DNA of 8,493 nt from Planctomycetaceae bacterium (GCA_015062085.1 SUVI01000153.1:1-8493); one strand, 5' to 3'. Positions 1-8,299 are shown, counted from the first letter of the stretch. Numbers and translations are program-made. Notes: generated by a model from the letters alone, not told the origin.

Positions 1-1
1 C

Positions 2-403
2 GCGACGGGATTCTTCAACACGAATTTCAAAGGAAAGGGAGAAGCGGCTGCCGCGGCTCTCGAAAAATACGATGTGGTCTGTGTGCACGTCGAAGCGACC
101 GACGAAGCCGGGCATGACGGCGACCCGGAGACGAAGGTCTACTCGCTCGAACAGATCGACGAGCATATCGTGGGGCCGCTGCATGAGGCTGCGAAAAAGT
201 ACGGCGATTACCGCATTCTCGTCACGCCGGACCATCCGACTCCGTGCCGGCTGAAAACACACACGCACGAAAACGTTCCGTGGCTGATGTGCGGGACCGG
301 TCTCCAGTCCAACGGCATCGGCGTGTACACGGAAGCGGAAGCCGCGAAGAGTGCCGTCCATTTCGAAAACGGTTTCGAGATGATGGAATTTTTCATCAAC
401 TGA
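2..403 (+). CDS. apgM: 2,3-bisphosphoglycerate-independent phosphoglycerate mutase, archaeal ApgM type (3' part)
   Basis: This is the last 133 codons of a gene whose start lies left of the window, read in frame from base 2 to a TGA at 401-403. The enzyme interconverts 3-phosphoglycerate and 2-phosphoglycerate in cytosolic glycolysis and gluconeogenesis. The fragment opens with ATGFFNTNFKGKGEAA and continues with VCVHVEATDEAGHDGD and LVTPDHPTPC. These match the C-terminal half of the ApgM branch of the alkaline-phosphatase superfamily, where the Asp and His of DEAGH and of DHPTP bind the two metal ions. Full-length members are about 400 residues, so roughly two thirds is missing here. Some relatives are annotated as a proposed homoserine kinase, so the substrate is less certain than the fold. 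The gene converges on the long repeat-protein gene. Confidence 0.88.
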   Translation, partial: ATGFFNTNFKGKGEAAAAALEKYDVVCVHVEATDEAGHDGDPETKVYSLEQIDEHIVGPLHEAAKKYGDYRILVTPDHPTPCRLKTHTHENVPWLMCGTGLQSNGIGVYTEAEAAKSAVHFENGFEMMEFFIN

Positions 404-470
404 CCGAAACGTTCCTGACCCGCTCTTTTTGTCGAACTGTTTTTAACTTTTTCGAGTTTTCCAAACATTT

Positions 471-513
471 CTGCTTTTCGAGTCCGTGCATTTCACGCGG
501 ACCCGGAAAGCAG
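471..513. terminator. Two-part hairpin between convergent genes, possible terminator
   Basis: An outer stem pairs CTGCTTTTC (471-479) with GGAAAGCAG (505-513). After a 2x2 internal loop, an inner stem pairs GTCCGTG (482-488) with CGCGGAC (496-502) around a 7-base loop. On the + strand it is followed, after GATC, by TTTTCATTTTG, so it could end the phosphoglycerate mutase transcript about 70 bases after the stop codon. On the - strand it begins 8 bases after the repeat-protein stop but has no U-tract behind it. Termination there would need another mechanism. The rest of the 404-520 gap is T-rich on + with no other convincing structure. Confidence 0.5.
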
Positions 514-520
514 GATCTTT

Positions 521-3500
521 TCATTTTGCCTCTTTTTGCGTTCCATCCGCTGTATTTTCCAGAGGCTCGAATGGGAATCCTTTTTTCTTTGCCCATTCCT
601 CGACCTTGGAACCTTTTGGCGCACAGATGGTCACGACGGAGGGGGAATCGCAGAAAGCTAAGGCCGAAATGTCCGCGTTTCCTCCTGGAAAGATCGCTTT
701 TTCAAGTTTGGGACAGGCCGCAAAAGAAGAGTCCGATACGACTTGATACGCGCTGGAAAAAGTGACTTTCCGCAGCTCGGAGCAGTTGGCGAATGCCTGA
801 CACATGATCTGCCCGATCCCTTCATTGAAAGTGAGTTCTGTAAATGGGCAGTGTCTGAAGGCAGATAGCTCGATCGTCTTGAGTGATTCCGGGAATGTGA
901 TTTTTTGCAGACCGGAATATTCGAAGGCTCCTCGGTGGATGATCTCCACTTGCGGCGGAATGACGATCTCCGTAAGTTTTCTGCACATCCTAAAGGTTTC
1001 CGGCAGGATCTCGGTCAGACTTTCCGGAATGGTGAAACTTTCTAGACTGGAGCAGCCGTGAAACGCACCGCTTCCGATCGAGTGAACGTCTGGGCTGAAT
1101 GTGATCTTCCGCAGGTGAGAGCACCCCAGGCACATTTCTTCCGGAATGCCCTTTACTTTTTCCGGAAGCGTGAGTTCTTCCAGCTTTATGCACCCCTGAA
1201 ACGCATACGTTCCGATCTGTTCCACACTCGATGGAATGGTGATTTTTCGAAGCTGTGAGCAATCCGCAAACGCGTAATTTCCGATTTCAGTGACTCCTTC
1301 CGGGATGACGATCTCCGTGATCTTCCGGCATCCCTTAAACGCACTCCAGGTGATGCGCACGACACCATCGGGAATGGTGAATTTTCCCTCAAATTCCAGA
1401 TTTACTTTTCGGAGCTGCGTTCCATCCGCTGAAAGTTCGAAAGGCTTCAGGATCCCTGTGTGCATCAGTTTGTTTGCCAGAAGGGGACAATTTTTGAAAG
1501 CGTCGATCTCAACATTCACGATGTCTGCGATCGCAGAAAGCTCCGAAAGCTGGGTACAGCCTTCAAACGCACTTGAGCCGAGGTATTTGAGGCTTTGCGG
1601 CAAGGTGACTTTTTTTAGTGCCGTGCATTCGTGGAAAGCATCGGCAGGAAGTTCGGTGAGTCCGTCCGCGAATTCGGCTTCTTCCAGATTTGGACACTTG
1701 AAAAAGATCCAGCTTCCGATCTTTTGTAAGGAACCAGGGAGTTGGACCTTTTTCAATCCCGTGCGGCTAAATGCCGATTGGCCGATGGTGAGCAGTCCCG
1801 GCGGAAGCTCGACTTCGGTGAGGGACGCACATTCCTGAAACGCCCGGTCTCCGATCTCCGTCAGGTACGGCGAAAACGTGACCCGGCTGAGTTTTGAACA
1901 GTACGCGAATGCGTGTTTTCCTACGCGCGGAAGCCCCGTCGGGTGCGTGACTTCCTCGAGATTGGAACAGCTTCGAAATGCGAAATCCCCGATCGTCGCA
2001 ACACTTGCGGGAAGTGCGAGCTTTTGGAGTGCGCAGCAGCCGCGGAATGTACCGCTGCCTAATCGCGTGACTCCGTCCGGAATGTTGACCTCGGTCAAAA
2101 TGACGCACTCTGCGAATGCGTACTCGCCGATCTTCTGCACGCTCGCGGGGAGCGTGAGTCTGGTGAGAAAACGGCAGTTCGCGAAAGCCGCATTTCCGAT
2201 CTCCGTCACTCCATCCGGAATGGCATATTCACCGCTAAAATTTTGCGGGAAACGAACCAGAATTTTACCGTCAGGCGAAAAAACCGGCTCGCTGGTTTCA
2301 GGCTTCTGAACTTTCAGATACGGCGGATTTTCTTCAACGGAGAAGATCGTGGTCTGTTTTGCTTTGTGGTACTCAAGGGATTCCAGCGGGACGAACGCGA
2401 ATGGTTCTGCAGGTGCCCGGTGTAAGGCCGTTCCGCCTCTTTGCGCGGAATAGTGGATCGGTGAATACTTGGCACCATAAATGACCAATTTGGGGAAAGA
2501 TTTACTTTTGCTCGCTCCAAGCTGCAAATTCGCAGTCGGATCCATGACCGTGACTTTCTCCAGTTCCGCGCAGCCGCCAAGCGTACTGAGCGGGAAATAG
2601 GAGCACATCGGGGGGAGGAACACTTCAGTCAATTTCGGACAGTTTTGGAATGAATCGCGGCTGACTCCCTGGATCGAATCGGAAAGTACCAGACTCGTCA
2701 GTTCCGACGAACCGTTGAACGCACCTTCTGCCACATCCGTGACATCACCCGGGATCGTGTACGCGCCGGCTTTCGCGGCAGGATAGCGGACCAGTTTACG
2801 CGGGGAGTTTTGGAAAAGGACTCCGTCCCGTGCGTGGAAATGCGGATTTTCCGGATCGACGGTGAACTTTTCCAGAGAGCGTATCGTGAGTGCATTTTCC
2901 CCGATCTTCTCCAGGTTTTTCGGGATGAAAAACTCTTTTGTGCCGCCGAGACCGCCGTTGAAAGCCCACCGGCCAAGCTCACGAAGCGCTTCCGGAAGTT
3001 CGATCTTTTCCAGTGCCGTACATCCGGCGAAACAATACTGCGGGATCTTCGTCAGCTTTGGAGAAAACACGACTTCCTGCAGAGCGGTACAGTTACTGAA
3101 TGCGTATTCGGAAAGCTGCGTCAGACGGTCCGGAAAATGCAGTTTCCGGAGCGACTTGCACCCCATAAACGCATAGCCCTGGATCTGGGTAAGATTTGGA
3201 GAAAACTCGACCTCGGAAAGTGAGGCATTTGCCGCAAATGCCCAGCTCCCGATCGTCTCAATACTTTCGGGCAGCGTGATTTTTTTCAGTGCGGCACACT
3301 GCTGAAAACACCCACTGGGAAGTGAAGAGATCCCTTCCTCAAGCACACATTCTTCCAGCTGCCTGCAGAACCTGAAACATTCCGGCTCCAAGGATCGGAG
3401 ACTTCCTGGCAGCGTGACTTTTTTCAGCCCCGTGCAGCTTCGGAATGCCCCCCTCCGAATGACGGAAAGCCGGTCCGGCAGGGAAATCTCCTGAAGTGCC

Positions 3501-4729
3501 GTACAGCGGTCAAACGCCATTTGGCCGATCTCGGAAAGTTCCGGAGAAAAAGTCACTTTTTCCAGAGCCGAACACTCAGAAAATGCGAGATCCGGGATGG
3601 TTTTCAGCTCAAAAACGGCTTCCCGAAGTTTGGGGCATTGAGAGAAAATGCCTTCGCCAACGCTCTCGACGCTGGCAGGAACGCAGACCGTTTCGAGTTC
3701 AGGACACTCCGCAAACGCATTTTTCCCGATCTTTCGGAGACTTTTCGGAAATTCGATCTTCCGGAGTCCGAAATATTTCTGAAACACCGAATCCTCAATA
3801 TTTTCGACTCCGTCCGGCACGCGGAACGTCCCCTGGATCCTCCCCGGAAGTGCAAGGATCAGCGTTTTGCCGTCTTGCGAAAGAAGCACTCCGTCTGGGT
3901 GAAGGACGAATGGCGGATCTTTTTTCAAAAAAACGAGTTCCTGAAGCTGCACGCACGCCTGAAATGCCGAGGGGGAGAGCGTCGAAATACTTTCCGGCAG
4001 CACGATGCGCTGAAGTGCAGGACACTCCGCAAACGCTTTTTCCGGAATGCGCTCCAGACCGTTGGCGATCTCAACTTCCTCCAATCCCGCACACCGAGAA
4101 AACGCATTTTCATCCAGACACCGGACGGACGCCGGAATGCGGACCTTTTTCAGTTTGGAGCAGCCGGAAAACGCCCATTTTCCGATCGTTCGGAGGTTTT
4201 CGGGCAGCTCGATCTTCTCGATCCCGGCATTCAGAAAAGCATCGTTTCCGATCCTGCGCAGACTTTTGGGAAGACGGACTTCCTTTAAATTAGGGCAATG
4301 TACGAATGCGCGCTCTCCAATGGAAGTGACCCCTTCAGGTATCGTGACGGACTCAATATCTTTCCGGCTGTGGAACGCGCCGTCCGCGATCCGCCGGACC
4401 CCCTCCGGTACAGTATAATCCGCAGGTGCGTCCGGGCAAAGTTCCAGAAAAACAGTGCCGTCCATCGTGAATCGGGCACCGTTGACTTCTTTGACTCCCG
4501 GCCTCCCGGCGTAGGTGTGGCAGTCTTCCTCCTCTTCATTTTCCCACATTTCCTCTTGCGCCTGCAGTTCGACGGCGGAATAGGAGACTTTTTCTTCCGC
4601 GGCCGCCTCTTCTTCATTCTGAGCCAAAACGAAACACGGAGAGATCACGAACGCCAGGCAGAAAATGACGGCGGGGATCCGGACTGCAAAACTGCGGGAC
4701 GAGGGATAGGAATGAAGATCAGCGCACAT
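521..4729 (-). CDS. Secreted BspA-like leucine-rich-repeat protein (LRR_5 type), 1402 residues
   Basis: The protein is built almost entirely of 23-residue repeats of the pattern G..AF..C..L..V.LP.SL..I, typical of BspA-like (LRR_5) surface proteins. In those families the repeats form a solenoid that usually binds proteins or host or environmental ligands; the ligand here is unknown. Residues 1-36 look like a signal peptide: R12 and R17, a hydrophobic stretch [19 protein letters not shown], and likely cleavage after VLA at residue 36. A strongly acidic linker follows (about residues 37-70, with EEE, EEK and NEEEED). About 46 repeats occupy residues 115-1370 in five blocks. The end, [20 protein letters not shown], is the usual closing segment of this family. 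No LPXTG motif, C-terminal membrane helix or clear lipobox is visible, so how it stays at the surface, if it does, is unknown. The start at 4729 is chosen because a perfect AGGAGG lies 6 bases upstream. The in-frame ATG at 4777 lies inside the predicted -10 box. Confidence 0.9.
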   Translation of the reverse strand: MCADLHSYPSSRSFAVRIPAVIFCLAFVISPCFVLAQNEEEAAAEEKVSYSAVELQAQEEMWENEEEEDCHTYAGRPGVKEVNGARFTMDGTVFLELCPDAPADYTVPEGVRRIADGAFHSRKDIESVTIPEGVTSIGERAFVHCPNLKEVRLPKSLRRIGNDAFLNAGIEKIELPENLRTIGKWAFSGCSKLKKVRIPASVRCLDENAFSRCAGLEEVEIANGLERIPEKAFAECPALQRIVLPESISTLSPSAFQACVQLQELVFLKKDPPFVLHPDGVLLSQDGKTLILALPGRIQGTFRVPDGVENIEDSVFQKYFGLRKIEFPKSLRKIGKNAFAECPELETVCVPASVESVGEGIFSQCPKLREAVFELKTIPDLAFSECSALEKVTFSPELSEIGQMAFDRCTALQEISLPDRLSVIRRGAFRSCTGLKKVTLPGSLRSLEPECFRFCRQLEECVLEEGISSLPSGCFQQCAALKKITLPESIETIGSWAFAANASLSEVEFSPNLTQIQGYAFMGCKSLRKLHFPDRLTQLSEYAFSNCTALQEVVFSPKLTKIPQYCFAGCTALEKIELPEALRELGRWAFNGGLGGTKEFFIPKNLEKIGENALTIRSLEKFTVDPENPHFHARDGVLFQNSPRKLVRYPAAKAGAYTIPGDVTDVAEGAFNGSSELTSLVLSDSIQGVSRDSFQNCPKLTEVFLPPMCSYFPLSTLGGCAELEKVTVMDPTANLQLGASKSKSFPKLVIYGAKYSPIHYSAQRGGTALHRAPAEPFAFVPLESLEYHKAKQTTIFSVEENPPYLKVQKPETSEPVFSPDGKILVRFPQNFSGEYAIPDGVTEIGNAAFANCRFLTRLTLPASVQKIGEYAFAECVILTEVNIPDGVTRLGSGTFRGCCALQKLALPASVATIGDFAFRSCSNLEEVTHPTGLPRVGKHAFAYCSKLSRVTFSPYLTEIGDRAFQECASLTEVELPPGLLTIGQSAFSRTGLKKVQLPGSLQKIGSWIFFKCPNLEEAEFADGLTELPADAFHECTALKKVTLPQSLKYLGSSAFEGCTQLSELSAIADIVNVEIDAFKNCPLLANKLMHTGILKPFELSADGTQLRKVNLEFEGKFTIPDGVVRITWSAFKGCRKITEIVIPEGVTEIGNYAFADCSQLRKITIPSSVEQIGTYAFQGCIKLEELTLPEKVKGIPEEMCLGCSHLRKITFSPDVHSIGSGAFHGCSSLESFTIPESLTEILPETFRMCRKLTEIVIPPQVEIIHRGAFEYSGLQKITFPESLKTIELSAFRHCPFTELTFNEGIGQIMCQAFANCSELRKVTFSSAYQVVSDSSFAACPKLEKAIFPGGNADISALAFCDSPSVVTICAPKGSKVEEWAKKKGFPFEPLENTADGTQKEAK
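620..4387 (-). repeat. Degenerate tandem array of about 46 LRR units (69 bp each) in five blocks
   Basis: Each unit encodes about 23 residues with conserved AF, C, L and I positions (for example [23 protein letters not shown]). The DNA is well diverged between units, so this is an old protein repeat and not a recent tandem duplication. The units are broken into blocks by related non-LRR modules at about 4388-4471, 3795-3913, 2729-2845, 2199-2290 and 1346-1444. Each module has the form DG..L...P....G.Y.IP.GV..I and leads directly into the next AF unit. My hand count of units per block is 7, 14, 3, 11 and 11. Several units lack the Cys or are two residues short, such as [22 protein letters not shown]. 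Confidence 0.85.
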
Positions 4730-4735
4730 TGCGAG

Positions 4736-4741
4736 CCTCCT
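4736..4741 (-). promoter_or_regulatory. Shine-Dalgarno AGGAGG of the repeat-protein gene
   Basis: On the minus strand AGGAGG is followed by CTCGCA and then ATG at 4729. This perfect consensus at 6-base spacing decides the start codon. The alternative in-frame ATG at 4775-4777 has no purine-rich sequence upstream. Confidence 0.85.
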
Positions 4742-4775
4742 GGAATGAAAATGCGGGTAAAAATCTTTCTGCTCC

Positions 4776-4784
4776 ATTATAGCA
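4776..4784 (-). promoter_or_regulatory. Extended -10 promoter of the repeat-protein gene
   Basis: The minus strand reads TGCTATAAT: a perfect TATAAT (4776-4781) preceded by TGn, the extended -10 element of sigma-70-type promoters. No good -35 hexamer is seen at the usual distance. That region is a C/T homopolymer tract (the complement of A7G6 at 4796-4808), which fits with reliance on the extended -10. Transcription would begin near 4768, giving a leader of about 40 bases before the ATG at 4729. Confidence 0.6.
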
Positions 4785-4855
4785 TGCTTAAGAATAAAAA
4801 AAGGGGGGAGGAAATCGACGTATCTTCGGTTTTTTGGAGAAATTTTGGATTTTCA

Positions 4856-4865
4856 GGAGGCCTCC
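4856..4865. other. Perfect 10-base palindrome GGAGGCCTCC in the divergent intergenic region
   Basis: GGAGG at 4856-4860 meets its exact reverse complement CCTCC at 4861-4865 without a spacer. It lies between the divergent repeat-protein gene and glgB, about 75 bases upstream of the former's -10 box and 25 bases before a possible glgB -10. A dyad there could be an operator, but 10 bases is short and chance is possible. It also contains AGGAGG-like text on both strands with no start codon at a useful distance. Confidence 0.25.
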
Positions 4866-4868
4866 CAC

Positions 4869-4896
4869 TGGTTAAATTTCATTTTCGTAGTAAAAT
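4869..4896 (+). promoter_or_regulatory. Possible glgB promoter
   Basis: TAAAAT at 4891-4896 matches the -10 consensus at five of six positions. The best hexamer 16 bases upstream, TGGTTA (4869-4874), is a poor -35. Transcription from here would give a leader of about 75 bases containing a T8 run (4932-4939). This is the best candidate seen in the AT-rich stretch before glgB, but it is weak. Confidence 0.3.
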
Positions 4897-4962
4897 AGAA
4901 AAGAGTGTTGGTCTAGTTTCAATTGGGGGAATTTTTTTTGTATTTTGGATTTTTCAAGACAT

Positions 4963-4967
4963 GGGAG
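4963..4967 (+). promoter_or_regulatory. Shine-Dalgarno GGGAG of glgB
   Basis: GGGAG ends 8 bases before the ATG at 4976, a normal spacing. This favours that start over the in-frame ATG at 4961, which has only GGAT far upstream, and over longer in-frame extensions into the intergenic region. Confidence 0.65.
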
Positions 4968-4975
4968 TGCAGAAA

Positions 4976-6949
4976 ATGACGGACTTTTCAAATCAGAGTA
5001 CACACAAAGGACTGATTTCGGATTACGATCTCTACCTTTTGGGACAGGGAAAGCACTGGAAGGTCTACGAGAAACTGGGAGCGCATCCCTGCACCATTGA
5101 CGGAGAAACCGGCGTCAATTTCGCAGTCTGGGCGCCGAATGCCGACGAGATCAGCGTCATTGGCGACTTCAACGCATGGGACACGCGTGCGAATTTCATG
5201 TGGAAACACCAGGAAAACGGCATCTGGGAAACCTTCATTCCCGGAGCAGAAGCCGGAATGTTCTACAAATTCTTCATTCGGAAGGGTGAGCGAACTTTCG
5301 AAAAGTGCGACCCCTACGCGTTCGGCTGCGAGTGTCCTCCCAAAAATGCGTGCCGAGTCATCGATCTGGACCAGTACACGTGGCAGGATGCCGAATGGGT
5401 GGAAAAACGTGTGTCTTTTGACTGGCAGAGCCGGCCCGTCTCGATCTACGAAGTCCATCCCGGAAGCTGGCAGACCTCCAATTCCGGAACGGAGCAGTGG
5501 CTGAACTACCGCGAACTTGCCGACAGGCTCGTGCCTTACGTGAAGAAGATGAATTTCACGCACGTCGAGCTTCTTCCGGTCTGCGAGCATCCTTTCACCG
5601 GAAGCTGGGGCTACCAGGTCACGGGGTACTATGCGCCGACCGCCCGGTATGGGACTCCGGACGACTTCAAGTACTTCGTGGATCTCTGCCACCAGAACGG
5701 CATCGGCGTCATTTTGGACTGGGTGCCGGCTCATTTTCCGAAGGACGCTTTCGGTCTTGGGCGTTTCGACGGGACTTCGCTTTACGAGCACGCCGATCCT
5801 CGTCAGGGCGAGCATGCCGACTGGGGAACGTACATTTTCAACTATGGACGGAATGAAGTTCGGAATTTCCTCATCGCCAACGCGCTGTTCTGGGTAGATC
5901 AGTACCACGTGGACGGTCTGCGAGTGGACGCGGTCGCGTCGATGCTTTACCTCGACTACAGCCGGAAGGAAGGCGAGTGGATCCCCAATCAGTACGGCGG
6001 ACGCGAAAATATCGAGGCGATCGATTTTCTCCGCGAGATGAACCGGGAGGTCCAGATGCATTTTCCCGGAACGCTCACCATTGCGGAAGAGTCCACCGCC
6101 TGGCCGGGCGTGACGCTGCCGGGGTATGCTGGAGGGCTTGGATTCTGCATGAAGTGGAACATGGGGTGGATGCACGATACGCTTGCGTACATGAAGAACG
6201 ATCCGATCTTCCGAAAGTACCATCACGATCAGCTCACATTCAGCATCCTGTACTCGTTCCACGAGAATTTCCTTCTTCCTTTCTCGCACGATGAAGTCGT
6301 TCACTGCAAGGGTTCGCTCATCGGCAAAATGTCGGGCGACACTTGGCAGAAATGCGCGAATCTGCGTCTTCTTTATGCCTACCAGTGGACGCACCCCGGC
6401 AAGAAACTCCTTTTTATGGGAGGGGAGTTCGGACAGTGGAACGAGTGGCGCGACAATGGGCAGCTGGACTGGAACCTGCTGGAATTCGAACAGCATCAGG
6501 GGATCCAGCGCTGCGTTTCCGACTTGGGGCATCTTTACGAGACGGAACCGGCACTTTACGAGCAGGATTTCCGACAGGACGGCTTCCAGTGGATCGATTG
6601 CTCGAATCGCGACATCAGCACCCTCTCGTTCATGCGCAAGGCGAAAGATCCCGAAGATTACCTCATCGTGCTCTGCAATTTCACGCCGAACGTGCGGCAC
6701 GATTTCTGGGTGGGAGTGCCGGAGATCTCGGAATTTCAGGAGATCTTCAACAGCGATTCCCGCAGCTACGGCGGAAGCGGCGTGCACAATGAGCGCATCT
6801 TTTCCGAGCCGCGTCCGTGCCAAGGGTTTGCAAATTCCATTCGCGTGACGCTCCCGCCGCTGGGAGTTCTCGTCTTTCGCCCGATACGCGCCCAAAAAGT
6901 GAAGAGTACGGACAAAATTTCCGAAAAGAAAAGCAGAAAAACGAAATAA
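4976..6949 (+). CDS. glgB: 1,4-alpha-glucan (glycogen) branching enzyme, GH13, 657 residues
   Basis: The enzyme cuts an alpha-1,4-glucan chain and re-attaches the piece by an alpha-1,6 bond, making the branches of glycogen in the cytoplasm. The N-terminal CBM48 (N2) domain spans about residues 40-125 ([25 protein letters not shown]). The GH13 barrel spans about 150-530, opening with [10 protein letters not shown] and including [10 protein letters not shown]. An all-beta C-terminal domain follows from about 536. The catalytic residues are all present: nucleophile D318 in DGLRVDAV, acid/base E371 in AEEST, and D439 in SHDEVVH. Their spacing (53 and 68) equals that of E. coli GlgB D405, E458 and D526. 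The protein is about 70 residues shorter than E. coli GlgB (728), because it begins almost directly at YEKLGAH and lacks the N1 domain. It ends with a lysine-rich tail ([15 protein letters not shown]). No other glycogen gene is in the window. A GGGAG 8 bases upstream supports the start. Confidence 0.96.
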   Translation: MTDFSNQSTHKGLISDYDLYLLGQGKHWKVYEKLGAHPCTIDGETGVNFAVWAPNADEISVIGDFNAWDTRANFMWKHQENGIWETFIPGAEAGMFYKFFIRKGERTFEKCDPYAFGCECPPKNACRVIDLDQYTWQDAEWVEKRVSFDWQSRPVSIYEVHPGSWQTSNSGTEQWLNYRELADRLVPYVKKMNFTHVELLPVCEHPFTGSWGYQVTGYYAPTARYGTPDDFKYFVDLCHQNGIGVILDWVPAHFPKDAFGLGRFDGTSLYEHADPRQGEHADWGTYIFNYGRNEVRNFLIANALFWVDQYHVDGLRVDAVASMLYLDYSRKEGEWIPNQYGGRENIEAIDFLREMNREVQMHFPGTLTIAEESTAWPGVTLPGYAGGLGFCMKWNMGWMHDTLAYMKNDPIFRKYHHDQLTFSILYSFHENFLLPFSHDEVVHCKGSLIGKMSGDTWQKCANLRLLYAYQWTHPGKKLLFMGGEFGQWNEWRDNGQLDWNLLEFEQHQGIQRCVSDLGHLYETEPALYEQDFRQDGFQWIDCSNRDISTLSFMRKAKDPEDYLIVLCNFTPNVRHDFWVGVPEISEFQEIFNSDSRSYGGSGVHNERIFSEPRPCQGFANSIRVTLPPLGVLVFRPIRAQKVKSTDKISEKKSRKTK

Positions 6950-6973
6950 AATTTGAGATTTGGCAATAGTTGA

Positions 6974-7009
6974 GCTCCCTTTCAGAAGAGGGGGCCCGCG
7001 GATTTTTTT
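6974..7009 (+). terminator. Hairpin plus T7 run between glgB and proB, possible terminator or attenuator
   Basis: GCTCCCTTT (6974-6982) pairs with AGAGGGGGC (6987-6995) over nine pairs, two of them G-U, around a CAGA tetraloop. It starts 25 bases after the glgB stop. A run of seven T (7003-7009) follows, but 7 bases separate it from the stem, which is further than in a classical intrinsic terminator. It may end glgB transcripts partially, or act in the proB leader. I see no strong promoter between it and proB. Confidence 0.4.
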
Positions 7010-7052
7010 CATGCATCGTCCCGGAGATAAATGGGGCGATGATCCCTTTTTT

Positions 7053-8201
7053 ATGATCAATATTTTAAGACAGGAAATCCTTACGGAGTCGCCTACCATC
7101 GTCGTGAAGGTCGGAACGCGCATCCTGACCGACGAGAGAGGCCATTTGAGTGGATCGCAGATCGAATCGTTTGCCAATCAGCTTGCCGAAGCCCGACAGA
7201 GGGGATTTCGCATGGTGCTGGTCAGTTCCGGGGCCGTCGGATCCGGGATCGGGCGCCTCGGACTGCCGGGAAGACCAACGGATCTGGCACAGCTTCAGGC
7301 CGTCGCTGCGGTGGGACAGAGCGCGCTGATCGAGGCGTACAATCACCATCTGGAAAAACTGGGGCTTCATGCGGCTCAGATACTCCTGACGGCCGACGAT
7401 CTGGAGCACCGTGCTAAGTATCTGAACGTGCGAAACACGCTGAATGCTCTGCTCGAGTACGGCGCGATACCGATCATCAATGAGAACGACACGCTCAGCG
7501 TCGCGGAACTCAAGACGACTTTCGGCGACAATGACCGGCTCGCGGCACTCGTGGCGGACCTCATCCACGCTCCGCTTCTGATCCTGCTCTCCGACATCGA
7601 CGGTCTGTACAATGGAGATCCGAGAAACCCGGAATCGAAACTGATCGAGACGGTCCACCGGATCGATTCTTCCATCCAGTCGCTTGCTTTTGACCGGCTG
7701 ACTGGCCTGAGCAAAGGAGGAATGGCGAGCAAACTCCGCATCGCGCACCAGATCACGCACGCGGGGGGAAGCGTCATCATCGCCAACGGCCGGGAACCAA
7801 AGATCCTGCAGAAAATCTTGAACTGCGAAGATTTCGGAACGCTTTTCCTGCCGCAGGGAACGCGAATGGCCGCCCGAAAGCAGTGGATCGGATACGCGAT
7901 CATGCCGAGAGGACGCGTCGTGGTCGATGAAGGCTGCGCGAAAGCTCTGGTCGAAAACGGAAAGAGTCTTCTTCCGATCGGCATTCGGGAAGTTGAGGGC
8001 GAATTTGAGCATGGCGACGTTCTGGCGGTCTGTACGGAAGACGGGCTGGAGATCGCGCGCGGATTCACGAATTACTCCTCATCGGATCTGGAACGGATCA
8101 AGGGAAGGCATTCCGACGAGATCGAAGCGGAATTCCCCGACCTCGTCCATTACGATGAAGTGATGCACCGCGACAATCTGACCCTCACGACGATGGGGTA
8201 G
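7053..8201 (+). CDS. proB: Glutamate 5-kinase with C-terminal PUA domain, 382 residues
   Basis: ProB phosphorylates L-glutamate with ATP to gamma-glutamyl phosphate, the first committed step of proline synthesis in the cytosol. Feedback inhibition by proline is usual in this family. An amino-acid-kinase domain covers about residues 15-250: IVVKVGTRIL with K19, VSSGAVGSG (57-65), NENDTLS (143-149, D146 at the position of the conserved substrate-binding Asp), FGDNDRLAAL, LLSDIDGLYNGDP, and the ATP-site segment TGLSKGGMASKL (217-228, K221 and K227). A PUA domain covers about 285-365 (GRVVVDEGCAKAL, GEFEHGDVLAVC, ARGFTNYSS). The length is close to the 367 residues of E. coli ProB. The start is uncertain: ATG 7053 gives MINILRQE just before the kinase core, but has no clear Shine-Dalgarno. 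ATG 7011, in frame, would add 14 residues and is no better supported. It lies 103 bases after glgB. No proA is in the window. Confidence 0.95.
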   Translation: MINILRQEILTESPTIVVKVGTRILTDERGHLSGSQIESFANQLAEARQRGFRMVLVSSGAVGSGIGRLGLPGRPTDLAQLQAVAAVGQSALIEAYNHHLEKLGLHAAQILLTADDLEHRAKYLNVRNTLNALLEYGAIPIINENDTLSVAELKTTFGDNDRLAALVADLIHAPLLILLSDIDGLYNGDPRNPESKLIETVHRIDSSIQSLAFDRLTGLSKGGMASKLRIAHQITHAGGSVIIANGREPKILQKILNCEDFGTLFLPQGTRMAARKQWIGYAIMPRGRVVVDEGCAKALVENGKSLLPIGIREVEGEFEHGDVLAVCTEDGLEIARGFTNYSSSDLERIKGRHSDEIEAEFPDLVHYDEVMHRDNLTLTTMG

Positions 8202-8231
8202 ACCGTTTCGGCTGCGGAAACAAAACCGCAA

Positions 8232-8272
8232 AAGATCCCGCAGGTCATCCAAAAAACGGCCTGCGGGATCTT
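8232..8272. terminator. Strong bidirectional intrinsic terminator between proB and the convergent isomerase gene
   Basis: AAGATCCCGCAGG (8232-8244) pairs perfectly with CCTGCGGGATCTT (8260-8272). Two further pairs (U-G and C-G) reduce the loop to 11 bases. On + it is followed by CTTTTTAT and ends proB transcripts about 30 bases after the stop. On - the stem is followed by TTTTGCGGTTTTG, so it can also stop transcripts of the isomerase gene, whose stop codon is at 8300-8302. The rest of the 98-base gap holds nothing else. Confidence 0.92.
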
Positions 8273-8299
8273 CTTTTTATGAAAACTGGGGAAGAAAGG

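Noticed and set aside
432..456. TCGAA/TTCGA short inverted repeat after the phosphoglycerate mutase stop
   Set aside because: It is only five pairs around a long T-rich loop and would not be stable. The 471-513 structure is far better.
3496..4293. Two overlapping + frames of about 260 codons inside the LRR gene
   Set aside because: They run antisense to the repeats. Their periodic pattern (recurring R-K, F and P-D-L-like words) is the complement of the 69-base unit, and there is no start signal or known domain.
620..4387. Regular spaced repeats that could suggest a CRISPR array
   Set aside because: The period is 69 bases, the units are degenerate and there are no identical direct repeats. 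The period is the 23-codon LRR unit of one continuous reading frame.
4627..4650. Possible lipobox ending at C32 of the repeat protein (VISPC)
   Set aside because: Pro occupies the position directly before Cys, which does not fit the usual L-[AST]-[GA]-C pattern. Cleavage after VLA at residue 36 is more likely.
4803..4811. GGGGGGAGG resembling a strong Shine-Dalgarno on the + strand
   Set aside because: No ATG, GTG or TTG lies at a usable distance, and the downstream frames close quickly. It is more simply part of the A7G6 tract.
4298..4975. Open + frame upstream of and continuous with glgB, including an in-frame ATG at 4784 and one at 4961
   Set aside because: The 4298-4729 part is the antisense shadow of the LRR gene. 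The intergenic part is AT-rich with no family similarity and no Shine-Dalgarno at ATG 4784. GlgB similarity begins after 4976, where a GGGAG sits at proper spacing.
4988..7177. A 729-codon minus-strand frame opposite glgB
   Set aside because: It is the antisense shadow of a well-conserved branching enzyme. The predicted protein shows no recognisable domain and spans the glgB-proB junction.
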